Part shown: positions 47,501 through 59,500 of the stretch, piece after piece
How the letters are laid out: the number at the start of each line of letters is the position of its first letter
Numbering within the stretch: the first letter of the stretch is position 1
Assembly: GCF_030463565.1 (NCBI RefSeq)
Contig: NC_134643.1
Coordinates: 45,794,221 to 45,858,220, forward strand
Source of the DNA: Pelecanus crispus
Taxonomy: Eukaryota; Chordata; Aves; Pelecaniformes; Pelecanidae
Length of the DNA stretch: 64,000 bases
Direction of reading: 5' to 3'
Translations under genes and position numbers: made by a program
The notes under the pieces: model-generated
Told to the model about the DNA's origin: nothing
What the model saw: only the letters and a program-made list of their open reading frames with translations
The model's database searches: none

Positions 47501-50500
47501 TGTGAGCAACCTCATGGGTTCAATAACGACTCAGGTGGAAACACTTTTTCTACCACACAGATGTGGCCCAAAAGAAACATTACATGTTTTCCTTCTCTTG
47601 AGAAATTTCTTGTAGTTCTTTGGTTAATTTTTGGAGTCTGTTATGTCATTTAAAAGTAGCTCTTGATTTTGCATAGGTGAAAATTCTTTATTGTTTTAGG
47701 GTACCTGGCTTGGTCCTGTTGTGAAATTCTTGCTGGTAAATACTGTGACAGTACAGTTCCACAAAGCTGGGGTTTCCAGTCTGTTTGTAACAGCTCAGTC
47801 TTAATTTCTTCACATCTGAAAAGAAAACTTTTAAAGTGATAATTTATTAAATGTTGGAGAGCTATGGATAATTGTGAACATCTGATCATTGATAAATTTG
47901 TAAAAATATGCACTCAAGATTTTTTTCTAATCTTAAATAATTAGTGGCAACATATTTTAAAGCATAAAAATTAATACTCCTTCCAAATGTGAACTACAGG
48001 TACTTGAACTTCGGATAGTGCTTTGTTACCTGCACAGTAAACTTGTCCTTTTTAAATGTTTCCAGGCTTTTTTCTATAATGGCTCTTTGTGTCAGTGATC
48101 TCTAGAAGCTAACACAACATTGTGTAAGCATTTATTGTGATTTCTGTTCAAAGCTAATGGGTGTGTGTAGCTGACACCTTTACCATGCAAATTTTTGCAT
48201 ATTTATGTGATAGTAACTTTGAGTTCTCTTGAGACGACACATATGAAATGGGAGTTTCCGTGTCTGCCTTAATGCTAGCTTTCTTTTCTGGACCCTTTTT
48301 ACAATACCTACTTTGAGATGAGATAACAAAAAATCAGTGCTCAGATGAGGATATACCTTTAGATTTACATGATGTCATTTTAATGCTTCAGAATTTTCTG
48401 ATTGCCTGCCAACCCCTTGAAGATCTCCATGTAATTTCCTCAGCTATCGCAATTACTGTAGAATTCATCAATGCTTACAGAAGTTTCAAGTAGTTCTCTG
48501 TGTGACACAGAAGTAGGTGGGGTTGGCTGGAGTCACGAGGTGTGTGTGCATGGGGAGGGGGTGTTTATATGGCTTGGGAAGGAGCCTGCCAGTGATACAG
48601 ATTCTCCCTCACCGAGCAGAGCATGCACTGCACTGGGAAGCGGTTATAGGCATATGTGTCCCTTTACATCCTACATTGTCTTCCATGTTACCTCATATTC
48701 CTTTGCTGTAGTTTGTCTGCTGTGGCTTAGTGCTTTTGTTTAAATAGCTTTACAGTCTTTTGAAGGATGCACAGTTTAGTCCTGAGAAGTGATTAGACCA
48801 GTTTTACTTTCTGACCTCCTGGCTCCTTCCACTCTCTTTGCCCTTTGTTATCCCCTGCATGTTGTCTGTGACTGCTACTATGATCCACTCATAGTTTTGC
48901 ACATCTGCCCCTTCTCACCCTGCTTTCCCCATGATCTGCACTGTGTAGCTCCCTCAGCACCACTGCCATACCTTCGTTACCTGAGACTGATGGGAGGGAA
49001 TGACTCTGCCAACTTTAACCTTGCTGGAGAGCTTTTTGCTTTGCTGCTTCTTTCACACACATCTCACCTTTACTGTTGGAATTTTGCTCATGTTTTACCT
49101 TTTGTTGTCTCTGTCACCTCTTTTCAAAAATAAGGAGTCGGACTTCATTCCTCTTTCTTTTTAAGTATTGCATGCCATGGCCCATCGCTGAGTTGAATTG
49201 TCAATAAGTCCTATATTGCAGAGTAATTAACATTGTTGTTGTGTTTATCTCCATAAATTCTACCAAAGTCTCAATGTACTGTCTATCCATGGGAAGACTC
49301 TGCTATGATGTCTTCGGTGTGAGCAGGTGGATGATCTGCTCAGCCTGGTGGCAGAGCTGAAGGAGGAGGTGGAAAGGCTGAGGAGCATCAGGGAGTGCGA
49401 GCAGGAGATAGACTGGTGGAGCCGCACCCTGCCGTCCCTGGGGCCAGGGCAGCAGGCGGAGGCCCCACAAGGAGCGGAGGATCCCCTACCCTCTTGCCGG
49501 CAAGCAGAAGGAGGGGATCCAGGAGACGGGGGGGAATGGAAACAGGTCCCTGCCCGGGGAGGCAGGCGAATCCCCTCCCGGCCTCCCTCACCTCCCCAGC
49601 TGCCCCTACACAACAGACACGGGGCTCTGGAGGTTGAGGGCCAGGCAAGCGGGGAGGGAGGTGAAGGGGAAGGTCCAGCCAGGGGGTTGCCGAGGGTCAG
49701 TCAGTCACCCCCACGGATTACGACTGCCCCTGTTAAGAAAAAAAGGAGGGTGATTGTGGTGGGGGATTCCCTCCTGCGGGGAACTGAGGGCCCGATCTGC
49801 CGCCCGGACCCATCCCACAGGGAAGTCTGCTGCCTCCCTGGGGCCCGGGTTAGGGACATTACGAGGAAACTGCCTGACCTCGTGAGGCCCTCCGATTATT
49901 ACCCACTGCTGGTTATACAGGTGGGCAGTGACGAGATTGCAGAGAGAAGTCCTAGGCCAATGAAGAGGGACTTCAGGGCACTGGGGCGATTGCTCACAGG
50001 ATCGGGAGCACAGGTTGTGTTTTCCTCTATCCCGTCAGTGGCAGCAAGGAACACTGAAAGGAATGGGAAAACTCACCTGATTAACAGGTGGCTCAGAGGC
50101 TGGTGCCATCGCTGGAATTTTGGGTTCTTCGATCACAGGGAGGTCTACACGGCACCGGGCCTGCTGGCGGCTGATGGAGATCGGCTGTCTCCAAGGGGGA
50201 AAAGGATTCTCGCCCAAGAGTTGGCGGGACTCATTGAGAGGGCTTTAAACTAGGTTTGAAGGGGGAAGGGGATATAAACAGGCCCGCTAGTAAGGAGCCC
50301 AGGGGCGGCATGGCAACATTGGGGGCAAAATCGACAGCCCAGCTTAAGTGCATGTACAGCAATGCACGTAGCATGGGCAACAAACAGGAGGAGCTGGAGG
50401 CCCTTGTGCAGCAGGATGGCTATGACATAGTCGCCATCACGGAAACGTGGTGGGACGACTCTCATGACTGGAGTGCTGCACTGGAGGGCTATAAGCTCTT

Positions 50501-53500
50501 CAGAAGGGATAGGCAGGGTAGGAAAGGCGGTGGGGTGGCTCTGTATGTTAGGGAGTGTTTCGACTGCATAGAGCTTGACAGTGGTGATGACAAGGTGGAA
50601 TGCTTATGGGTAAGGATGAGGGGGAAGGCTGGAAAGGCGGATGTCCTGTTGGGAGTCTGCTATAGACCACCCAACCAGGAGGTAGAGGTAGATGAGGCAT
50701 TCTATAAGCGGCTGGCAGAAGTGTCGCAATCGCTAGCCCTTGTTCTCATGGGGGACTTCAACTTGCCAGACATCTGCTGGAAATACCACACAGCAGAGAG
50801 GCAGCAGTCTTGGAAGTTCCTAGAGCATGTGGGGGATAACTTTCTAATGCAGCTGGTAAGCGAGCCTACCAGGGGAGGTGCCCCGCTTGACCTGCTGTTT
50901 ACCAACAGAGAAGGGCTTGTGGGAAATGTCGAGGTCGGAGGCCGTCTCGGGCTTAGCGACCACGACATGATAAAGTTCTCAATTTTGGGTGATGCTAAGC
51001 GGAGGGGCACCAAAACTATTACCATGGACTTCCGGAGGGCAGACTTTGCCCTCTTCAGGACCCTGGTTGGGAAAGTCCCTTGGGAGGCGGTCCTGAAGGG
51101 CAAAGGGGTCCAGGAAGGCTGGGCCCTCTTCAAGAAGGAAGTCTTAAGGGCGCAGGAGCGGGCTGTCCCCGTGTGTCGTAAGACCAACCGGAGGGGAAAT
51201 CGACCGGCCTGGCTGAATAGGGAGCTTTTGCGGGGACTCAGGGAAAAAAGGAGAGTCTACCGCCTTTGGCAGAAGGGGCGGGCAGCTCAGGAGGAGTACA
51301 GGGATCTTGTTAGGTCCTGCAGGGAGGAAATTAGAAAGGCAAAAGCCCAGCTAGAACTCAATCTGGCCAGTGCTGTAAAAGACAATAAAAAATGCTTTTA
51401 TAAGTACATCAGCAATAAAAGGAGAGCCAAGGAGGATCTCCATTCTTTGCTGGATGTGGGGGGGAACATTGTCACCGAGGACAAGGAAAAGGCTGAAGTA
51501 CTTAACGCCTTCTTTGCCTCTGTGTTCAACAGCCAGACCGGTCATCCCCAGGGTACTCAGGCCCTTGAGCAAGAGGATAGGGATAGGGACCAGAATGGAG
51601 CCCTCATAGTCCAGGAGGAAGCAGTTAATGACCTGCTATGCCACCTGGACGCTCACAAGTCTATGGGGCCGGATGGGATCCACCCAAGAGTACTGAGGGA
51701 GCTGGCAGAGGAGCTTGCCAAGCCACTTTCCATCATCTATCAACAGTCCTGGTTAACAGGGGAGGTCCCTGATGACTGGAGGCTTGCCAATGTGACGCCC
51801 ATCTACAAGAAGGGCCGGAAGGAGGACCCGGGGAACTACAGGCCTGTCAGCCTGACCTCGGTGCCGGGGAAGATTATGGAGAGGTTCATCTTGAGCGAAC
51901 TCCACAGGCAAGTACAGGTCAACCAGGGGATCAGGCCCAGCCAGCATGGGTTCACAAAAGGCAGGTCCTGCTTGACCAACCTGATCTCCTTCTATGACCT
52001 GGTGACCCGCCTGGTAGATGATGGAAAGGCTGTGGATGTCATCTACCTCGACTTTAGCAAAGCTTTTGACACCGTCTCGCATAATATCCTCCTCGGGAAG
52101 CTGGCAGCTCACGGCTTGGACAGGCATACTCTTCGCTGGGTAAAGAACTGGTTGGGTGGCCGAGCCCAGAGAGTAGTGATAAATGGTGTTAAGTCCAGTT
52201 GGCGGCCGGTCACGAGCGGTGTTCCCCAGGGCTCTGTTTTAGGGCCAGTCTTGTTCAATATCTTTATCAATGATCTGGATGAGGGGATCGAGTGCACCCT
52301 CAGTAAGTTTGCAGACGACACCAAATTGGGTGGGAGTGTCGATCTGCTCGAGGGTAGGATGGCCCTGCAGAGGGACCTGGACAGACTGGATCGATGGGCC
52401 GTGGCCAACTGTATGAGGTTCAACAAGGCCAAGTGCCGGGTCCTGCACTTTGGTCACAACAACCCCATGCAACGCTACAGGCTTGGGGAGGAGTGGCTGG
52501 AAAGCTGCCTGGCCGAAAAGGACCTGGGGGTGTTAGTAGATAGCCGGCTGAACATGAGCCAGCAGTGTGCCCAGGTGGCCAAGAAGGCCAACAGCATCCT
52601 GGCTTGTATCAGGAATGCTGTGGCCAGCAGGAGCAGGGAGGTGATTGTCCCCCTGTACTCGGTGCTGGTGAGGCCGCACCTGGAATACTGTGTCCAGTTT
52701 TGGGCCCCTCACTACAAGAAAGACATTGAGGTGCTGGAGCGTGTTCAGAGGCGGGCAACAAGGCTGGTGAAGGGTCTGGAGAACAAGTCTTATGAGGAGC
52801 GGCTGAGGGAACTGGGGTTGTTTAGCCTGGAAAAGAGGAGGCTGAGGGGAGACCTTATCGCTCTCTACAACTACCTGAAAGGAGGTTGTAGTGAGGTGGG
52901 TGTTGGTCTCTTCTCCCAAGTAGCTAGCGATAGGACAAGAGGAAATGGGCTTAAGCTGCGCCAGGGGAGGTTTAGACTGGAAATTAGGAAAAATTTCTTT
53001 ACGGAAAGGGTGGTCAGGCATTGGAACAGGCTGCCCAGAGAGGTGGTGGAGTCACCATCCCTGGAGGCGTTTAAAAAACGGGTAGATGTGGCACTTCGGG
53101 ATATGGTTTAGTCTGGTCCACCCTTGATTAGTCTAGAGTGGGCTTGGTAGTGTAGGTTAATGGTTGGACTGGATGATCTTAAAGGTCTTTTCCAACCTAG
53201 ATGATTCTATGATTCTATGATTCTATGATTATGAGCAGCGAGGCACATCCACCATAAAGTGCACCCACAGTTCCCTGACCTGTTGTCTTTCTGCCAAAAG
53301 ACATGCTTTCCTTGGGTTTCTGCTCTGAGGGAGGTTGACCTGCTCTTGCTATCCTTCCAGGAGTTCAAGAAATAAAAGAGAACCTATTTCCTTTTTAATC
53401 TTTTAAGTTACAGAACAAGTAAAATAGGGATGGGGAAGCTGTTTTAAGTGAATTGTGGTAAGGAAAAGGAGTGTTACTGATGTTAATCTTACAGTTGACT

Positions 53501-56500
53501 TCAGCATAAAATAGGGACTCAGCACTTTTGAAGTGTGGATAATCACACATGGTTTTCTCAGTTTCTTACACTGTTTCATAGTTTCACCATTTTATTTTTT
53601 CACATTTAAATGTTGAGTATAAATTAAACAGTACAGCTATAAAAGGCATGTTCATTTGTATATTTATAGTTTAAAAGCTATAAGGTGAATCTCTGTGTAT
53701 CCTTAAGATTTTCACAGTCCCTGAAACTATATATCCTGTAGATTATCTAATGTGTGGCTGCTTTTTTTTTCTGTAGGTTGCTGCTGAGAACAGTGCTGGT
53801 GTTGGAGTATTTAGTGATCCTTTTCTTTTTCAGACTGCAGAAAGTGGTAATTTTAATAAAGCTGCTAATTATTTCAGTTAAAGTTACTCTAATTTGTTCA
53901 AATAAAGTATCCATGGCACATTTTATACTTGAACAAATTCTGATGTATTTAAAACAAAATCCTAATTCTTTTCTTATTCTCTCACTCAGTGGAAAAGGTG
54001 CATTTTGTCCTAGTTGCTGGTAACAGCATTTAGGGTGTGCACATATGGGGCTTTCTTATATGCAAAGTCTGTTTCTTTTGGGGTTTTCCTATGCCAGTTT
54101 CTAGGTAGGCTGCTTCCAGAAAGCAAGGTCACAGGAGAGCAGAGCTACCTATCAAGTGGACCCATCTGCTGTTGCCTGCAGCAGTACTAGGAGACAGACT
54201 TTGTTGTGGGATCAGCTCTGGTATTGCCTACTTATGTCAAGCCATATTTGTTTAGTGCTGGAGTCAAGTGCCTTCTCTACAAAGCCCAGCACAGAATGTA
54301 TTTTACTAAGTTTTTACTTCTTAATTCTGAAGAAAAAGAAAAGTTATAATACATTGCTGAAATGAAAATTTGACTTGATGGTTTTGAAGATTAAAAAATT
54401 ATAGTCTGAATTTGCATAATCTTTATTAATTTAGTGTTTGTAGTCTTGCTCACACTCCAGCAGCAGTTGAGCCTTGGTTGAAGAGCTGGCACCAGGCTAG
54501 CTATGCTGGGGTGAGCAAGTCTTAGTGGAATACAGAATTTGTGCTGCCGTGGCGGTGACCATCCCTCTGTGTTTAGGACTCCTGATTGGTTTCTGTAACT
54601 GTGCAAACCACAGAGTGCCACATCTCAGTTAATAGCAGGAAATCATCACTCTGCACCAGATTTCTTGGGTAATGCAATGAGTTGATGAAACAAAATATGA
54701 GAAGGCACCCGCCCGAGGGGGATTCCAGCGGCGGGAGGGGGAGCTGGAGCCCTTTGCTGCCTTGCCTGTCTGGTTTCCCTCTCAGCCAGCACAGAATCCC
54801 ACCAGATTTTACTTCCAGTTAACCCAAACCTTCCAGTTTTCACAGTTCTAAAGGATGGGTGGCGCACTGGGAAGCTTGGCAGGTTTTCTCACAAGAGATA
54901 ACTACCTCTCCCTGTGTACCTTCATCTCCTCAGACTCTCCTTGTAAGGCAGACTAAATATACAGGAAATGGCCTCAAGTTGCGTCAGTGGAGGTTTAGAT
55001 TGGATACTAGGAGAAATTTCTTTACTGAAAGAGTGGTCAAGCATTGGAACAGGCTGCCCAGAGAGGTGGTGGAGTCACCATCCCTGGAGGTGTTCAAAAA
55101 ACGTGTGGACATGGTTTAGTGGGCATGGTGGTGTTGGGTTGATGGTTGGACTGATGATCTTAGAGATCCTTTCCAACCTTAATGATTCTATTCTAGTTTT
55201 ACTTTCATTAAAAAATAATCCAGCCACCAAGCCAGGAAACATGAAATTAATTATTACTCTACCTTTAACTGGTTTAGTGGTGAACTTGGTAGTGTTAGGC
55301 TAATTGTTGGACTTGATGATCTTAAAGGTCTTTTCCAACTTAAACGATTCTATGATTCTATAAGGGGTAGTAAACTTGCCATGTGGTGCTGTGCAAAATG
55401 ATTGGTTTTAACTATTCTTTGTATGTTATTGTTGGTAGAAAACCTTATTTCTGTGAGCTTTATTTTCTCATGTTTGACTGAGGCATCAGCATTTCTCCAT
55501 ATGAGCACATTTTAATTTTTGATGAATTTCTGCTCACATTTTATTAAAGCTAAAATCCCATATTATAAATGCAGTTGGAAGGTTTCTTCAAATTCTGGGT
55601 GAGTGTTCTGTGTCACTGGTACTACATTTATACTTTTATCTTCTCGGCTTTTTTTTTAACTCTTGCTTTGATGGTTAAAGAAACCGCAAGATCCTGATCA
55701 ATATGAAGAGGTACAGTTTAATGTAGGAAAGTTAGGCAGAAGACATAATTATTTAAATATAAAGGCTGTAGGCTGGGATGAGGCAGAAGGGGGTGAAAGA
55801 TCTGCAAAAGATTCAGCAAGGCCGAAGCAAGAGCTGAATATGAGGCTTGGAGGATCTGTCACAATTCAGCTGTGGAAGATCTGTAATTGTGAACACTTGT
55901 ATATGTGTATATTTTTACAGCAGCATAACCCTTTCCTCCTTAGTAGTAAGGCTAGCTATCACAGGAACTTCTACTGCCCGTGCCATGCAGACAGGACTAA
56001 AGAGAACTACACTGCTCTAATTCTCAGGAAAGTTCATACAGATTGTAAAATCTCTCCCATTCCTTTGTGCTGTGATTAATACAGATGCTTTGATAAAAGG
56101 ACCTGGAAACTGTCACTGATACAAAGAACACTATTTCTGTAGTAATAGTGAATGTTCAAATTAAATTGAGCTATTTAAAGCTACCAAAAATCTATATCCA
56201 GCTGAAAAGATGACACGGGTGAAGTGACATAAAATACCCAGTGCTGTCATATGCTCTTAAACAAACAGAAGTGGGCAAAAATTGCTAGTTCTGTCACAGC
56301 AGATGAGTTGATTCTAGGAAGAATATTTTTAAGTTGACCAAACCAATTACTATATGATTATTATGAGACTGAAATAATTATATTTCTCACTTAAACTGGA
56401 TTGGAAAAGAGCTGGTTGCATATCAGCTACTTTATATGTGTTTGTGAATGGTTGTTATTTATTTGCTTCAGGGTTTGGAAGTAGAAATGGCATTACGAAA

Positions 56501-59500
56501 AAAAAAGGATTTTTTTTTTTCCAGTGCTGAGAAGACAAGTATGTCTCACTGCTTTTATTTGTTTTGTTTTCAAGCTCCAGGTAAAGTAGTGAATCTCACA
56601 GTTGAAGCCTTAAATTACTCAGCTGTAAATCTGATCTGGTTTCTACCTCGGCAACCAAATGGAAAAATAACTAGTTTCAAGATAAGTGTGAAACATGCAA
56701 GAAGTGGAATTGTAGTGAAAGATGTCTTGGTTAAAGTAGAGGACCTTCTGTCTGGGAGGTTACCAGAATGTAATGTAAGTGCTGTAAACCTTTTAAATTA
56801 GAAATAGACTTAAGCCACAGAATATAGCTTTACATTTGAATTTTGAGACATAAAAAATTTGGAGGCTTGCTTTTCAGAACAATCCCAAATACTTTACAAA
56901 CTTGGGCCCAAGGCAGGATATAATGGTTAAAGAAAAACCTCTCTGTCCAAAATAGTTTAAATGGAATACTTTTCCTTGAAAAGCTTAGTTTGATCAAAGT
57001 AAAAATATTAAGAAAGGGTCTATTTGGCGTCCTTTTAACAGAAAATGATGAAAGAGATAATTTTGAATTGAATTTTTTTCAGCTTTCATTTTTTTAATTT
57101 CTGTTTTTTACAGCATTCAGTTAGAAAAGGCAATAATTTTTATTTTTTGGTCAGTGCAGACGTAATGTTAATATCTTATTTTTTATATATAGTATGATGA
57201 TGCTTGTTATATTTTAAATGTATGCTTTATTCTGTGCATCACATTTCAACATTATTTAGATACTTTTCATATCAGAATAAAAAGACCTACTGTTAGCAGA
57301 GTGACTTTTAAAAAAAAGCCTGTAGTCTGACTTGTTCTTAAAATAAGCATTCATTGAAAAGTTTCTGAATTTTGACTATTCATTGGATTCAGACCTGTAA
57401 CCAATGTATACCTTTCAGAATTTCTTGAAGAAAGTTCTCTTTTCCAGTGTTTATTCTCTTTTTCCTCTTTATTCTGAGAAGTCTTAGTACTTTAATGAAA
57501 AGTGCCATTTTAAATAATAAAAACTTTGGTTTCAGATTTTATTTGGAAGATCATTTTAGGCACTGTGAAGGTTCCCAGCATCCGGCTGACTTAATTTGGT
57601 ACTGAGAAGAGAGACTGCCACCTACTGAATCATAAACATTGGTTATTGTAATATCTAGCAGTTTTTCAGAGGTGTCTCCTGACAATATGGATTAGGAAAC
57701 CCCTGTCTGGTCTTATCCATTATACATGGATATGTCTGTGCTATATATGTACATGTACATACATACATACATAAAACATACATGTGATATAGAAGGACCT
57801 CACTAGGGGACTTTTTTTTTTTTAAGAGAGAGACCGAACGCTGAAAATGGAATCTAGGAATAATTAAATGAATCCTAAAGAGTTGCTTCTGTACAGTCAG
57901 ATTTGAGAACTTTGGGGATAAGGCAGGAAACTATAATACTGCCACTAACAGGATGTACTAGCAATGTCAGCTAATGATAACCTAAATTTGGAGATTGAAG
58001 TATAAAAAGGAGAACCAATTTTGGATAATTTTGTTTCAAAGGTAGTCTGCCTTTTTTGATCTACATGTATTTACAATTATAGCTTATAGATGCAGCTTAC
58101 CATATGTTGTATTTTGTCTTTATAGGATAACAGTGAATCATTTTTGTGGAGTACTACCACTCCCTCAACTACTTTTGGCAAATCCACAATTCCTTCACGG
58201 ACTACAGTTACACCAAGTACAGAGGCATCGAGTCAAATGAGCTCTGTTTGGAATGAACCAATTAGTTTTGTTATAACTAACCTCAGGCCATATACCACCT
58301 ATCTTTTTGAAGTTTCTGCAGTTACCACTGAAGCAGGTTACATTGACAGTGCAATTGTCCGGACGCCAGAATCAGGTATATACTACTTTCAAATGGGAAT
58401 AAAGTTCTCAGATTAATACGGAAACTTCAAAATATCAGTTCGAAGTTATGTTGCAAGGTACTTCAGTCCAAACCTGTCTTTATCTGTATCACACTCTTGT
58501 ATTTACATGATTACTTAATTTTACCTGATAGAATCAACTGAAAGTGTATGTAACTATTAACATATCTAATAATGTACAGTGAGTGGGAGTTCAGTTATTA
58601 CTAAAAGTCAAAGATACCAAAGTATGCTCAGGACAGATGAAATTTTATGGAAAACTGAGGATAATTTAAGAACTGCAATTAATGGCACAATGGTAGGAGA
58701 ATTAAAAATACAGATGAAGAGAAAAAGTGTCAGGCATGGTATTCAAAAACTATGTGTATTGTATACATAGCAATGCACTTAAAGCTGCTTTGCCTTTGTG
58801 GAAAAATAAGCAGTATAAAGGAAACTCCTGTCCCATGGTTCCTCAATCTGGACCTATTGCACGAAGTTTTTCAGTCCTGAAGAAATCTTTAAACACTAGG
58901 AAAGCTGATTTTTGATTACCTGCAATGCACTGAGAAGTTAGAATTGGAAACGAAGGTTGTCCAGGAGCAGTTTTATAAAGGCGTAGGTAGTCGGCAAAAT
59001 TATCGATAGAGCCATACCAAAAAGGTGTTCTAGAGGAATATTATTCTGGCTTTCTGTTTGCTAGTACATCATCCTTTTGTCTGACACAGTTTGATGTTAC
59101 TGGGTTCCCCTTCCATGCATCCAGAATTCATACCTCTGTTCAGATGAAAAGAAATGTAATTCCCTCCTAGCACTGTTCATTTGAATTGCTTTGCTAGAAT
59201 TAAAATACCCTTAGTTTGCTGTTATGTCTAGGGTCAATGAAGGTTTGGATAGTTTCTGTTCTAACGATCTCAGGGCTAATTTCCAGTTTATTTTTCACCC
59301 TGTTAACATCCTAGGATAGGTGCACTGGTAATAAGAAAGCCCTGGAAAGTGATGAAAAGCTTCTGCAATGGGGTTTAGTTCTGCCAAATACATAGAAAGG
59401 TGTCAGCTGTTTGAAAGAGATCTTCAATCCTTGCTTACCGGGTGCCTGTAACAGCCAGGGTTCATCTGTTAAAGCATGGTCTGGAAAAAGGGAGGTTGTC

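Larger units (their letters stand above)
49327..53231 (+). mobile_element. Long CR1 LINE, sense strand, nearly complete
   Basis: A 3.9-kb element with most of ORF1, an intact ORF2, a short 3' UTR and a tail of about four ATTCTATG units (53199-53230). It lies inside a PTPRQ intron in the same direction as the gene. The 7-bp word TGAGCAG occurs immediately before it (49320-49326) and just after the tail (53232-53238); this may be a target duplication, although CR1 often lacks one. The 5' edge is at the first preserved ORF1 codons, so the 5' UTR and ORF1 start are missing. Confidence 0.95.
45873..53776 (+). other. PTPRQ intron within FN3-12, carrying a long CR1
   Basis: A 7.9-kb intron, half of it a sense-strand CR1 (49327-53231). 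45873-49326 has an A/C-rich low-complexity patch at 46996-47050 and a GC-richer patch at 47320-47540 with an AATAAA; I cannot assign either to a family. 53232-53776 is plain. Confidence 0.65.
53847..56574 (+). other. PTPRQ intron between FN3-12 and FN3-13
   Basis: It holds two CR1 3' fragments (54950-55192 and 55271-55361) and an unassigned GC-rich patch at about 54700-54740. The remainder shows nothing recognisable. Confidence 0.6.

Noticed and set aside
47264..47540. Possible LTR or 3' UTR (AATAAA, GC-richer patch)
   Set aside because: No inverted TG...CA ends, flanking duplication or known repeat words could be found.
48471..49133. Overlapping + strand frames of 64-114 codons upstream of the CR1
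   Set aside because: No splice-site support, no domain, and composition like the surrounding intron; they lie between proven PTPRQ exons.
51753..53021. Minus-strand frames of up to 162 codons across the CR1 ORF2
   Set aside because: They are antisense shadows of the GC-richer CR1 coding sequence; the same shadow frames recur in the other CR1 copies (for example 30258-30640 and 35473-36078).
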